Below, one piece after another: positions 46,850 through 55,462 of a stretch of DNA of 64,000 nucleotides; position 1 is the first letter of the stretch, and each line of letters opens with the position of its first letter. The notes below the pieces were generated by a model. That model searched no databases. It worked only from the letters and a program-made list of their open reading frames with translations, and was not told where the DNA came from. Source of the stretch: an uncultured Clostridia bacterium (GTDB taxonomy: Bacteria > Bacillota > Clostridia > Lachnospirales > CAG-274); assembly GCA_947630725.1 (NCBI GenBank), contig CANRIS010000010.1, positions 17,989 through 81,988 on the forward strand. Reading direction: 5' to 3'. The position numbers were made by a program, and so were the translations under genes.

Positions 46850-48814
46850 TCAAACCGTTGTTTCCTTAAGCATTTCGATAAACCTATCCTCCGTTATTAT
46901 GGGTATGCCAAGCTCTTTGGCCTTTCTGTTTTTTGTGGAGGAGGAGTTTATATCGTTGTTTATAAGATAGGCTGTTTTTGAAGAAATGCTGCCTGTGACC
47001 TTGCCGCCTCTTGCCTCAATGTCCTTTTGAAGCTCCTTTCGGTTTTTGTAGCTGTGTACGTCTCCCGTAACAACAAAGCTCATACCGTCAAAAATTTTGT
47101 TTTCGGGGCTTTTTTCGTACCTTTCGGGGCGTACGTCACAGAGCAGTCTGTCAAGCAGACGGGCATTTTCTTTATTGTTCATATATCTGACAATGCTCTT
47201 GGCTATTATGCTGCCATAGCCGTCTATTTCCATAAGCTCATCTTCGGAGGCGGCTCTTATTCTGTCTATATCATAGCCGAATTTTTCGCATAGAAGTCTT
47301 GCGTTGCTGAGACCTACATTTTCGATGCCGAGGGCAAAGATAAGGTTTGGCAGCTTTATGTTTTTTGACCTTTCTATTGCGTCAAGAAGGTTTGAGCAGG
47401 ACTTTTCGCCAAAGCCCTCCATAGCCTTTATTTCTTCGGCGTATCTTTCAAGACGGAATATATCGGGATAGGCTTTTATAAAGCCCTTGTCGGTGAATTT
47501 TTTTATTGTTTCTTCACTCATACCCTCTATATTGAAAGCGTCTCTCGAACAGAAGTGACACAGGCTTTCGGTTATCTGGGCTTTGCAGTTGGGGTTGGGG
47601 CATTTAAGAGCCTTTCCGTCCCGCAGAGCCACGACCTCGGTTTCTTCTCCGCAGACGGGACAGTGCCCGGGAGGGGTTGCCGTTCCACTTTTTGTCAGAT
47701 TTTCGGCTATCTGAGGGATTATCATATTTGCCTTATATACAGTTATCCTGTCGCCTATGCCAAGTCTTAAGTTTTCGACTATGCTGAGATTGTGCAGACT
47801 CGCTCTTTCCACTGTCGTGCCCTCAAGCTCCACAGGCTCAAAAACCGCTATGGGGTTTATTAGGCCTGTTCGGGAGGTGTTCCATATTATATTTTTAAGG
47901 GTCGTTTCAGCCAGCTCATCAGCCCACTTGAAGGCTATCGAGTCCCTCGGGAATTTTGCCGTTGCGCCAAGGCTTTTGCTGTATTCGCTGTCATTGAACG
48001 TCAGAACCAGTCCGTCCGTGGCGAACGGATTTTTGGCGATCTTGTCTTCAAACTCTCTTACGGCGGCGTGAACATCGGAGGCGTTCACTTTTTTGTATTC
48101 TACCACCTCAAAGCCGAGAGACTTAAGAAAGTCCATTCCCTCGTCCTTATAGCCGAAGTCTGCGCCCTCAGCCGAAACAAGGGTATATATTATGCAGTTT
48201 ACGTTTCTGGATGCGCAGATGGCGCTGTTAAGCTGTCTGACGGTTCCGCTGCATAGGTTTCTGGGGTTTTTGTATTTTTCTTCATAGGGGAGGCGATCGT
48301 TTATGGCCTCAAAATCCTTGAATTTGATTACCGCCTCGCCCCTCAGGACAAGCTCGCCCTTAAAGTCTATGGCGGAGGGAACATTTTTGAACGTAAGGGC
48401 GTTGTGGGTTATGTCCTCGCCAACAGTGCCGTTTCCTCTTGTGACGGCTCTGAAAAGCTTTCCCTCTCTGTAGGTAAGGACTATTGTAAGTCCGTCAAGC
48501 TTCCACGAAAGAAGTCCCTCTTTGTCCCCCAGAAAGCTTTCGAGCTTTTCGGGCTCCTTTGTTTTGTCGAGAGAGAGCATTTTGCTTTGGTGTACGACCT
48601 TTTCGAGGGAGTCTAAGACGGTATAACCGACTTTTTTTGTAGGGCTGTTTTCCAAAACCGTGCCTGTCTCCTTTTCGAGGGCAAGCAGCTCGTCATACAG
48701 AGCGTCATACTCCCTGTCGGACATAATTTCTCTTGCCTCTCTGTAGTATGCCCTCGAGGCCTCGTCAAGTATTTTTATTATATCATGCATTCTTTGTTCA
48801 GATGTTTCAGACAT
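46850..48814 (-). CDS. ligA: NAD-dependent DNA ligase
   Basis: 654 aa. Ia domain (~1-70), adenylation domain with the nucleophile Lys105 in SWKLDGLT, OB fold, zinc finger (CPVC...CPNPNC), HhH domain (GIENVGLSNARLLCEKFG) and C-terminal BRCT (~575-650). The KLDG variant is somewhat divergent from the usual KIDG/KxDGxA version, and the overall form resembles the LigA type seen in some Clostridia, where a second, more typical LigA may exist elsewhere. It heads a ligA-polymerase-yolD group on the minus strand. Confidence 0.93.
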   Translation of the reverse strand: MSETSEQRMHDIIKILDEASRAYYREAREIMSDREYDALYDELLALEKETGTVLENSPTKKVGYTVLDSLEKVVHQSKMLSLDKTKEPEKLESFLGDKEGLLSWKLDGLTIVLTYREGKLFRAVTRGNGTVGEDITHNALTFKNVPSAIDFKGELVLRGEAVIKFKDFEAINDRLPYEEKYKNPRNLCSGTVRQLNSAICASRNVNCIIYTLVSAEGADFGYKDEGMDFLKSLGFEVVEYKKVNASDVHAAVREFEDKIAKNPFATDGLVLTFNDSEYSKSLGATAKFPRDSIAFKWADELAETTLKNIIWNTSRTGLINPIAVFEPVELEGTTVERASLHNLSIVENLRLGIGDRITVYKANMIIPQIAENLTKSGTATPPGHCPVCGEETEVVALRDGKALKCPNPNCKAQITESLCHFCSRDAFNIEGMSEETIKKFTDKGFIKAYPDIFRLERYAEEIKAMEGFGEKSCSNLLDAIERSKNIKLPNLIFALGIENVGLSNARLLCEKFGYDIDRIRAASEDELMEIDGYGSIIAKSIVRYMNNKENARLLDRLLCDVRPERYEKSPENKIFDGMSFVVTGDVHSYKNRKELQKDIEARGGKVTGSISSKTAYLINNDINSSSTKNRKAKELGIPIITEDRFIEMLKETTV

Positions 48815-48883
48815 ATTCTCACCGATCCGTTTTTGTAATTTTTATTTTGTATTATGGGTACCGAGGAATGCGCCTTTTTATAT

Positions 48884-48892
48884 ATTATAACA
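48884..48892 (-). promoter_or_regulatory. Extended -10 promoter of ligA
   Basis: Minus strand reads TGTTATAAT, an extended -10 (TGn-TATAAT), about 70 nt before the ligA start; no good -35 is seen. The rest of the 345-bp ligA-feoA gap (48815-49159) is A/T-rich and ends with the feo promoter. Confidence 0.45.
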
Positions 48893-49077
48893 TATATGGG
48901 TGTAAAAAAATTCGCATCCCGAAGGATTGTACAGGGAAATTTCTTCTGTACCGTCACTGAAAATTTTATCATTAAATAATATTTTTGTCCAATATAATTT
49001 TAAAGTTATGTCGGCAAATGATATTTTGGTATGCGGAGGCTTTATTCATAAATTTTTAAAAAAATTAAAAATAGGTA

Positions 49078-49135
49078 TTGACAAAACGCTTGAATTGCTG
49101 TATGCTAACTATAGTTAGTCAAAACTAATTGACTA
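49078..49135 (+). promoter_or_regulatory. feo operon promoter with overlapping palindromic operators
   Basis: -35 TTGACA (49078-49083) and -10 TATGCT (49101-49106), 17-nt spacer. Over and after the -10 lie a perfect 14-bp palindrome CTAACTATAGTTAG (49105-49118), TTAGT-CAAA-ACTAA (49115-49128) and TAGTCAA-N6-TTGACTA (49116-49122 / 49129-49135). Placement over the start site fits repression by an iron-responsive DtxR/IdeR- or Fur-type regulator; which one is inference. Confidence 0.75.
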
Positions 49136-49159
49136 TACATTAATTATTCGGAGGTTATT

Positions 49160-49372
49160 ATGATGCCATTAACATTTTGTCCCGCAGGGGAAGAAAATAT
49201 AATAAAAAGGATCGGAGGAAAAGAGGATACAAGGCGACATCTTGAAAATCTGGGCTTTGTGCCGGGAGGGACGGTCAAGATAATTTCTGCCCTGGGCGGA
49301 GATCTTATAGTCAATATAAAGGAATCGAGGGTCGCCGTAAGCAGAGAGATGGCTGCCAAAATTATGGTATAA
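49160..49372 (+). CDS. feoA: FeoA-domain protein (first copy)
   Basis: 70 aa, a single SH3-like FeoA domain (HLENLGFVPGGTVKIISALGGDLIVNIKESRVAVSREMA split across the protein). FeoA assists FeoB in ferrous iron uptake. It is the first gene after the operator, with CGGAGG upstream. Two short FeoA proteins followed by FeoB is a common clostridial order. Confidence 0.92.
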   Translation: MMPLTFCPAGEENIIKRIGGKEDTRRHLENLGFVPGGTVKIISALGGDLIVNIKESRVAVSREMAAKIMV

Positions 49373-49406
49373 AAATACAGGCAAATGCATATTTAAGGAG
49401 GAAAAT

Positions 49407-49631
49407 ATGAAAACTCTGAAGGACGCCAAAATTGGCGAAACTCTTAAGGTAACAAAGCTTTCGGGTACGGGAGCGGTAAAAAGAAGAATTATGGATATGG
49501 GCATAACAAAGGGAGTGGAGATCTATATACGCAAGGTGGCTCCCCTGGGAGACCCTATAGAAATAACCGTACGAGGCTATGAGCTTTCTCTCAGAAAGGC
49601 TGATGCCGAAATGATACAGGTTGAAGACTGA
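49407..49631 (+). CDS. feoA: FeoA-domain protein (second copy)
   Basis: 74 aa FeoA domain: KIGETLKVTKLSGTGAVKRR, IMDMGITKGVEIYIRKVAPL, and DPIEITVRGYELSLRKADAEM. It differs clearly from the first copy, so it is an old paralogue rather than a recent duplication. It lies 34 nt after the first copy and 20 nt before feoB. Confidence 0.93.
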   Translation: MKTLKDAKIGETLKVTKLSGTGAVKRRIMDMGITKGVEIYIRKVAPLGDPIEITVRGYELSLRKADAEMIQVED

Positions 49632-49651
49632 CAGACAGGGAGGAAACAAAA

Positions 49652-52132
49652 ATGAGTATAAAAATTGCCCTTGCAGGCAATCCCAACAGCGGAAAAACCA
49701 CACTGTTCAACGCCCTCACAGGCTCAAATCAGTTTGTGGGAAACTGGCCCGGGGTTACCGTTGAAAAAAAGGAAGGAAAGCTTAAATTTCAGAAGGACGT
49801 GACGGTCACAGACCTTCCCGGAATATATTCGCTATCGCCCTATACCCTTGAAGAGGTTGTAGCCAGAAACTACCTCATAAACGAAAAGCCCGATGTTATA
49901 TTGAACATTGTGGACGGCTCAAACCTTGAAAGAAATCTTTATCTTACCACTCAGCTAACGGAGCTGGGCATACCCGTTGTTATCGCCATAAATATGATGG
50001 ACGTTGTAAAAAAGGCGGGGGACAAAATAAACACAAAGGCTCTCGAAAAGCTTTTGGGCTGCAGCGTAGTCGAAATATCGGCTCTTAAGGGGACAGGCGT
50101 TAAGGAGGCCGCCGAGGAGGCAGTAAAGGCCGCCGAAAAAAAGAAGGCTTCGGCGCTTCACCCGTTCGGCAGCGATATAGAACACGCCATCGCCCATATC
50201 GAAGAAAAGCTTAAAAACAAGATCGACAAAAAGTACGAAAGATGGTTTGCCATAAAGGTGTTTGAAGGCGACTCAAAGGTTCTTGACGAGCTTAAGCTCA
50301 ATAAGGAGACGCTGGAGGAAATAAAGGCCGTTGTCGATGAGATAGAGACTGAATTTGACGATGACAGCGAAAGCATAATCACAAACGAAAGATATGTATA
50401 CATAGCTTCTGTGCTTAAAGGAACATACACAAAGCAGAACAGGGGCGGTCTGACGGTATCGGACAAGATAGATAAGATCGTCACCAACAGAATACTTGCG
50501 CTGCCTATATTTGCGGTTGTTATGCTTATCGTGTATTATATTTCGGTCACTACGGTAGGCACTATAGCAACTGACTGGGCAAATGACGGAGTTTTCGGAG
50601 ACGGCTGGCATTTTCTGGGTATAGGCACATCTGCTTATGAGGATGCCACAGAGGACTATGAGGCTCTGCAAAATGAGATCGGAGCATTTATAGCGGCTGC
50701 GGGTGAGGACGGCATAGACACCGAGGCGATCGAGGCTGCTCTTGAATCGGAGGAGCCCGATGAGGACGTTATAAGCGATTTTGTGAGCGAAGCGGACGAG
50801 GCGGGAGTGTTTGTTATGATCGAAGGCGAAAATTCGACCGAAATGGGAGCCGAGGATTTTGAAAACGCTCTTAAGACCGAAGAACCCGACCCTGCCGATT
50901 TCGGCCTGTGGATCCCCGGCGTTCCCGTTATTTTGGGAAACCTTCTGGATTCGGCAAACTGCGCCGACTGGCTTTCGGGACTTATACTTGACGGTATTGT
51001 GGCAGGCGTGGGCGCCGTTCTCGGTTTTGTGCCTCAGATGCTCATACTCTTTATGTTTCTTGCTTTTCTCGAAGCCTGCGGATATATGGCGAGAGTGGCG
51101 TTTATTATGGACAGGATATTCAGAAAATTCGGCCTTTCGGGAAAATCCTTTATACCTATGCTCATAGGTACGGGCTGCGGAGTGCCGGGAGTTATGGCGT
51201 CAAGAACGATCGAAAACGACAGAGACAGAAAGATGACTATAATGACGACCACATTTATTCCCTGCGGAGCAAAGCTGCCTATAATAGCCCTTATTTCGGG
51301 GGCGCTTTTCGGCGGAGCATGGTGGGTCGCTCCCAGCGCATATTTTGTGGGAGTTGCCGCAATAATTATTTCGGGTATAATACTTAAAAAGACAAAAATG
51401 TTTGCGGGAGATCCCGCTCCCTTCGTTATGGAGCTTCCTCCCTATCATATGCCCACGGCTGTAAATGTTCTGAGAAGTATGTGGGAGAGAGGCTGGTCCT
51501 TTATAAAAAAGGCGGGAACTATCATTCTTCTTGCCACAATGCTTATATGGTTTTTGTCCAACTTCGGATTTGGCGAAAACGGTTTCGGTATGGTCGATAT
51601 GAATGAAAGCCTGCTTGCGATGATAGGCGGCTGCATAGCGTTTATATTCAAGCCCTTGGGCTTCGGCGACTGGAGATCGGCTGTTGCCTGCGTATCGGGA
51701 CTTATTGCCAAGGAAAATGTCGTAGGAACCTTCGGCGTACTCTACAGACCCGAGCTTGCGGAGGTAGCAGAGGACGGAGCCGAAATATGGGCAAGTCTCA
51801 GGGACAATTTTGCAGCGGTAGGCGGAAACGCAGCCCTTGTAGGATATTCATACCTTATATTCAATCTTCTCTGCGCGCCCTGTTTTGCGGCTATAGGCGC
51901 TATAAGGAGAGAAATGAATTCGGGAAAGTGGACAGTTTTTGCAATAACCTATCAATGTGTATTTGCATATTTTGCCGCTCTGGTTATCTATCAGATAGGT
52001 TCGGCTCTTATGGGAAATATGCATATAATCGGATTTGCGGCAGCGGTTGTGGTTATTATTTTTGGTCTGTATCTTCTTTTCAGACCTCAGAAGGAATATG
52101 ACGGCGGCAGCAAATTCAGCGTAAACGCATAA
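49652..52132 (+). CDS. feoB: Ferrous iron transporter FeoB with an acidic insertion
   Basis: 826 aa. Cytosolic G domain with GNPNSGKTTLFNALTG, TDLPG and NMMD; membrane part from residue ~280 with LIGTGCGVPGVMASRTI and TTTFIPCGAKLPIIALI, the two Gate motifs. Between the first membrane span and the next, at about 327-412, sits an acidic Glu/Asp-rich stretch of ~85 residues (AIEAALESEEPDEDVISDF, ENALKTEEPDPADFG) not present in typical 650-770 aa FeoB. By topology this would lie outside, in the first loop. Confidence 0.95.
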   Translation: MSIKIALAGNPNSGKTTLFNALTGSNQFVGNWPGVTVEKKEGKLKFQKDVTVTDLPGIYSLSPYTLEEVVARNYLINEKPDVILNIVDGSNLERNLYLTTQLTELGIPVVIAINMMDVVKKAGDKINTKALEKLLGCSVVEISALKGTGVKEAAEEAVKAAEKKKASALHPFGSDIEHAIAHIEEKLKNKIDKKYERWFAIKVFEGDSKVLDELKLNKETLEEIKAVVDEIETEFDDDSESIITNERYVYIASVLKGTYTKQNRGGLTVSDKIDKIVTNRILALPIFAVVMLIVYYISVTTVGTIATDWANDGVFGDGWHFLGIGTSAYEDATEDYEALQNEIGAFIAAAGEDGIDTEAIEAALESEEPDEDVISDFVSEADEAGVFVMIEGENSTEMGAEDFENALKTEEPDPADFGLWIPGVPVILGNLLDSANCADWLSGLILDGIVAGVGAVLGFVPQMLILFMFLAFLEACGYMARVAFIMDRIFRKFGLSGKSFIPMLIGTGCGVPGVMASRTIENDRDRKMTIMTTTFIPCGAKLPIIALISGALFGGAWWVAPSAYFVGVAAIIISGIILKKTKMFAGDPAPFVMELPPYHMPTAVNVLRSMWERGWSFIKKAGTIILLATMLIWFLSNFGFGENGFGMVDMNESLLAMIGGCIAFIFKPLGFGDWRSAVACVSGLIAKENVVGTFGVLYRPELAEVAEDGAEIWASLRDNFAAVGGNAALVGYSYLIFNLLCAPCFAAIGAIRREMNSGKWTVFAITYQCVFAYFAALVIYQIGSALMGNMHIIGFAAAVVVIIFGLYLLFRPQKEYDGGSKFSVNA

Positions 52133-52156
52133 TATACGGTAGGAGGGTGAATGCTT

Positions 52157-52330
52157 ATGAATATTTCGACCGTAATCGTTGCGCTTATATTGGCGGCGAT
52201 AGTTGTCTTTATAGTGAGAGATCTCATCAAAAAAAAGGGCAATACCTGCGGCTGCGGCTGTGGCTGTGAACACTGTGCCGCCGCCTGTGGATCCTCGGCA
52301 AAAAAGGATCCGCCGTCCGATGAAAAATAA
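52157..52330 (+). CDS. FeoB-associated Cys-rich membrane protein
   Basis: 57 aa from ATG at 52157 (AGGAGG 10 nt upstream; an ATG two codons earlier is possible). One N-terminal membrane span (VIVALILAAIVVFIV) and a cytosolic Cys-rich tail CGCGCGCEHC plus CG, matching small proteins often encoded after feoB in Clostridia. Likely metal binding; exact role unproven. Confidence 0.88.
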   Translation: MNISTVIVALILAAIVVFIVRDLIKKKGNTCGCGCGCEHCAAACGSSAKKDPPSDEK

Positions 52331-52386
52331 AAATTTTAATTATAATTAAAAATCCCCCTTATATTATTTATTATTTCCAAAAAAAG

Positions 52387-52413
52387 AGACAGTCGAAAAA
52401 CGGCTGTCTTTTT
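52387..52413 (+). terminator. Terminator of the feo operon
   Basis: AGACAGTCG (52387-52395) pairs with CGGCTGTCT (52401-52409), one wobble, followed by TTTT. Confidence 0.8.
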
Positions 52414-52441
52414 GTATGAATATGGGCAATAATGGGCAATA

Positions 52442-54319
52442 TCACCCCAAAAGCTCATACAGACCGAGGAGCTTTTCTTCAAGGGCTACCTTTTCGTCAT
52501 AAACCCCGGCAGCCTTTGTGGGATCCGTGGCTACATCGGGGTCATTGAGCAGCTCTTCAAGCTCGTCAATTTTAGCTTCGGTTTGTTGTATGTTTTCTTC
52601 AAGACGCTTTCTGTCGGATTCGGCTTTGCGCTTTGCCGCCTGCTGCTCCTTTTGTTTCTGCCAGTCTGTTTTTGAGGCTGCCATATCCTTTTTTGTGGCT
52701 GCGGACGAGAGGTTTTCAAGCCTTTTTTCCTCATAATAGTCATAATTTCCGAGGTAGGTTTTAAGCCTGCCGTCTTTTAGCTCTATAACCTTGTCGGCTA
52801 CGCTGTTTATAAAATATCTGTCGTGGGAAATAAACAGAACGGTACCCTTGTAGACTGACAGAGCATTTTCAAGTATCTCTTTTGAATATATGTCGAGGTG
52901 GTTTGTGGGCTCGTCAAGCAGAAGAAGATTTGCCTTTGAAAGCATAAGCTTTGCCAGTGAGAGCCGTCCCTTTTCGCCGCCGCTGAGCATAGACACCGAC
53001 TTGAAAACATCGTCTCCGCAAAAAACAAAGAGAGCCAGCAGGTTTCGGATCTCGGTTTCGGTCATACGGGGATTCTCGTCCGAAATTTCATCAAAAACCG
53101 TTTTTTCGGGACTCAGGTTTTTTTGCTCCTGATCGAAAAAGCCTATGCTCACACCGGAGCCATAGCGAATATCTCCCATATCCGGGGCAAGCTCCTTGGT
53201 GATTATTTTAAAAAGTGTGGTTTTGCCTGTGCCGTTTGCCCCTATGAGAGCCGTTTTTTCTCCCTTTTTTATTTCAAGATCCAGATCTGCGAAAAGAGTA
53301 TTCTCGCCAAAGGATTTTGAAATGCCTTTAAGCGTCAGCACATCGTTGCCGCTCTCCCTTGACGGAACGAGACTGATACGCATTTTTTCGGGCAGAGGAT
53401 CGGGGTTCTGTATTTTTTCGGCTCTTTCGAGAGCTTTTTCCTTGCTTTCGGCTCTTTTTATTGATTTTTCTCTGTTGAAGGATCTCAGGCGTTCGATAGA
53501 CTCTTTCTGCTTTCTGATCTCCCTCTGCTGACTTTCGTAGCGGTGCAGAAGAGCCTCCCTGTCCTTTTTCTTCCTTGTTATATAGTCCTGATAGCTGCCG
53601 TTGTATACCTTTGACAAGCCGTTTTCGATTTCTATGATTTTGGTTGTGGTTCTGTCTATAAAATATCTGTCGTGAGAGACTATTATAACTGCGCCGTCAT
53701 AGGAGCCAAGAAAGCCTTCAAGCCATCTGATGGAGTCTATGTCAAGGTGATTTGTAGGCTCGTCAAGCAGCAGCAGCTCGGGATTTGTGAGGAGCAGGCG
53801 GCTCAGGGCGCATCGGGTTTTTTGTCCTCCCGAAAGAGAGCTTATTTTTTTCTCCGAGTCCTCGTCCGAAAAGCCAAGTCCCCTTATTACGCCTCTTATG
53901 CGGCTTTCGCACTCAAAACCCTTTCTGCGGTCAAATTCCTCGGTGAGCCTGTCATATTTATCCATAAGAGCGCCAAGCTCCGATTGGGCGGCGTTCTTCA
54001 TTTTTGTTTCAAGAGCCTTTTTTTCGGCCTCGATTTCCCATATGCGACTGAAAACATTTCTCATTTCTTCATACACGGTATTTTCGGAATTGAGGGCAAG
54101 ATCCTGCGAAAAACAGCCCACCTCGATGTTTTTGGGCATAGCGATCTCACCCGAAGTGGGTTCAAGCTCTCCCAAAATCATTTTAAACAGAGTGGTCTTG
54201 CCGCTGCCGTTCACGCCGACTATGGCGGCTCTGTCCTTTTCGTTGAGAAGAAAGCTTATATTTTTCAGAACATTGTTTTCTCCGAAGGATTTCGATATAT
54301 TGCTGCAGGATAGTATCAT
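52442..54319 (-). CDS. ABC-F family ATPase
   Basis: 625 aa, two ABC domains without membrane spans. First: GVNGSGKTTLFK, LSGGQKTR, LLLDEPTNHLD; second: GANGTGKTTLFK, LSGGEKGR, LLLDEPTNHLD. The interdomain linker (~240-320) is basic and helical, and a C-terminal coiled coil (~535-625, KQKEQQAAKRKAESDRKRLEE) is present. Layout fits the YdiF/Uup type translation factors that act on the ribosome; antibiotic-resistance subtypes are possible but not indicated. Confidence 0.92.
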   Translation of the reverse strand: MILSCSNISKSFGENNVLKNISFLLNEKDRAAIVGVNGSGKTTLFKMILGELEPTSGEIAMPKNIEVGCFSQDLALNSENTVYEEMRNVFSRIWEIEAEKKALETKMKNAAQSELGALMDKYDRLTEEFDRRKGFECESRIRGVIRGLGFSDEDSEKKISSLSGGQKTRCALSRLLLTNPELLLLDEPTNHLDIDSIRWLEGFLGSYDGAVIIVSHDRYFIDRTTTKIIEIENGLSKVYNGSYQDYITRKKKDREALLHRYESQQREIRKQKESIERLRSFNREKSIKRAESKEKALERAEKIQNPDPLPEKMRISLVPSRESGNDVLTLKGISKSFGENTLFADLDLEIKKGEKTALIGANGTGKTTLFKIITKELAPDMGDIRYGSGVSIGFFDQEQKNLSPEKTVFDEISDENPRMTETEIRNLLALFVFCGDDVFKSVSMLSGGEKGRLSLAKLMLSKANLLLLDEPTNHLDIYSKEILENALSVYKGTVLFISHDRYFINSVADKVIELKDGRLKTYLGNYDYYEEKRLENLSSAATKKDMAASKTDWQKQKEQQAAKRKAESDRKRLEENIQQTEAKIDELEELLNDPDVATDPTKAAGVYDEKVALEEKLLGLYELLG

Positions 54320-54345
54320 ATCTTTAAAACCTCTGTAAATCTGAT

Positions 54346-54375
54346 ATTATCAGGCTTATCCCGAAAATGGTGCAA
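54346..54375 (-). promoter_or_regulatory. Promoter of the ABC-F gene
   Basis: Minus-strand -35 TTGCAC (54370-54375) and -10 GATAAT (54346-54351) with an 18-nt spacer, about 30 nt before the start codon. Confidence 0.45.
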
Positions 54376-54426
54376 GCCTGTATTTCACATTTTACCAAAA
54401 AACAGTCAAAAAGAAAAGAGAAAAGA

Positions 54427-54455
54427 TTGACAAAAAAATATTTATATTGTATAAT
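54427..54455 (+). promoter_or_regulatory. rex promoter
   Basis: -35 TTGACA (54427-54432) and -10 TATAAT (54450-54455), 17-nt spacer, consensus on both boxes. No full Rex operator overlaps it. Confidence 0.85.
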
Positions 54456-54488
54456 CTCTTTGATTATTTTGAAGGAGATATATCAGTT

Positions 54489-55121
54489 ATGGAAAAAGAA
54501 ATATCAACTGCGGTCATACGCCGCCTGCCGAGATACTACAGGTATCTGGGAAGTCTTATGGACAATGGTATAACGAGGATCTCTTCAAGGGATCTGAGCA
54601 GAAGGATGGGGCTTACGGCGTCTCAGATCCGTCAGGATCTTAACAATTTCGGAGCTTTTGGCCAGCAGGGATATGGCTATAATGTAGAAAAGCTGTATTA
54701 TGAAATAAGAAAAATACTGGGTCTTGACAAAACATATAATATGATAATAATCGGAGCGGGAAACATAGGACAGGCGCTTCTGAACTATATAAACTATCAG
54801 AGACGAGGTTATAACTTTGTGGGGGTTTTTGACAAAAATCCAAAGCTCATAGGTCTTAACATAAGGGGTACCGTAATAAGGGATATAGACACATTGGAGA
54901 ATTTTCTTGACAATACGAAGGTCGATATCGCCGTTTTGACCCTGCCGGGAAACGACGCCGAGGAGGTTATAAAAATCATCATAGACAAGGGCGTAAGGGG
55001 AATATGGAATTTCTCCCATATGACGATAAAAACCCCTCCCGGAGTGGTTATGGAAAACGTACATCTGACCGACAGCCTTATGACCCTCAGCTATAAACTT
55101 AAAGAAGAAAGCAAAGAATAA
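54489..55121 (+). CDS. rex: Redox-sensing transcriptional repressor Rex
   Basis: 210 aa from the ATG at 54489 (GAAGGAGAT upstream); a TTG 42 bases earlier overlaps the -10 box and is not the start. N-terminal winged helix (AVIRRLPRYYRYLGSLMDNG, ITSSQIRQDL-like LTASQIRQDLNNFGAFGQQG) and C-terminal Rossmann domain (IIGAGNIGQALLNY). Rex senses NADH/NAD+ and represses fermentation genes; the rnf operon in this window would be a natural target but carries no clear Rex site. Confidence 0.96.
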   Translation: MEKEISTAVIRRLPRYYRYLGSLMDNGITRISSRDLSRRMGLTASQIRQDLNNFGAFGQQGYGYNVEKLYYEIRKILGLDKTYNMIIIGAGNIGQALLNYINYQRRGYNFVGVFDKNPKLIGLNIRGTVIRDIDTLENFLDNTKVDIAVLTLPGNDAEEVIKIIIDKGVRGIWNFSHMTIKTPPGVVMENVHLTDSLMTLSYKLKEESKE

Positions 55122-55144
55122 CAGTCAATCATTGACTATAAAAA

Positions 55145-55204
55145 GGCTCCCATACGCCGATTTGGATCTGCTAACCGTATCGGCACAGCGTGGGAGTCTT
55201 TTTT
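55145..55204 (+). terminator. Terminator of rex
   Basis: GGCTCCCA (55145-55152) pairs with TGGGAGTC (55191-55198) with an inner GCCGAT/ATCGGC pair, followed by a T run. Confidence 0.8.
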
Positions 55205-55227
55205 GATGAATTTCAAAATATTGCAGA

Positions 55228-55308
55228 AAAAAAGAGAGGCTTGAAACCTCTCCAACTCTTTAAAAGCTAGGCTAGCAGGATTCGAACCTGCGAATGACGG
55301 AATCAGAA
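55228..55308. repeat. attL, with tRNA-Gln 3' fragment
   Basis: Identical to 63339-63419. Positions 55267-55308 are the 3' 42 nt of tRNA-Gln(CUG), from the anticodon loop to the discriminator, read on the minus strand; the rest holds the tRNA operon terminator GAGAGG...CCTCTC with its T run (55228-55252, minus strand). It is the displaced original 3' end. The 341-bp rex-int gap holds this repeat, the rex terminator and the integrase arm sites. Confidence 0.9.
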
Positions 55309-55389
55309 AAATAGATTTTTGTTATTTTGTTAGTGTTGATTTTTGGCTGAGATATCAAATTTTTTTGTTGGTGTGTCTAATATTTTTTG

Positions 55390-55446
55390 TGGTTAATAAA
55401 ATCTGAGTGGTTAAAAAATGGTTAAAGTGGTTAAATGAATGGTTAA
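55390..55446. promoter_or_regulatory. Left integrase arm-type sites
   Basis: Five copies of TGGTTAA in the same orientation at 55390, 55408, 55419, 55428 and 55440. A 30-bp segment (55397-55426) recurs at the right end (63304-63333) with one mismatch. Repeats of this kind beside a tyrosine integrase gene normally bind its N-terminal domain. Confidence 0.75.
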
Positions 55447-55462
55447 AGAAAGTGGTGTATTT

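Noticed and set aside
54447..54488. Upstream TTG start for rex
   Set aside because: Overlaps the -10 box of the rex promoter; the ATG at 54489 has a proper ribosome binding site.
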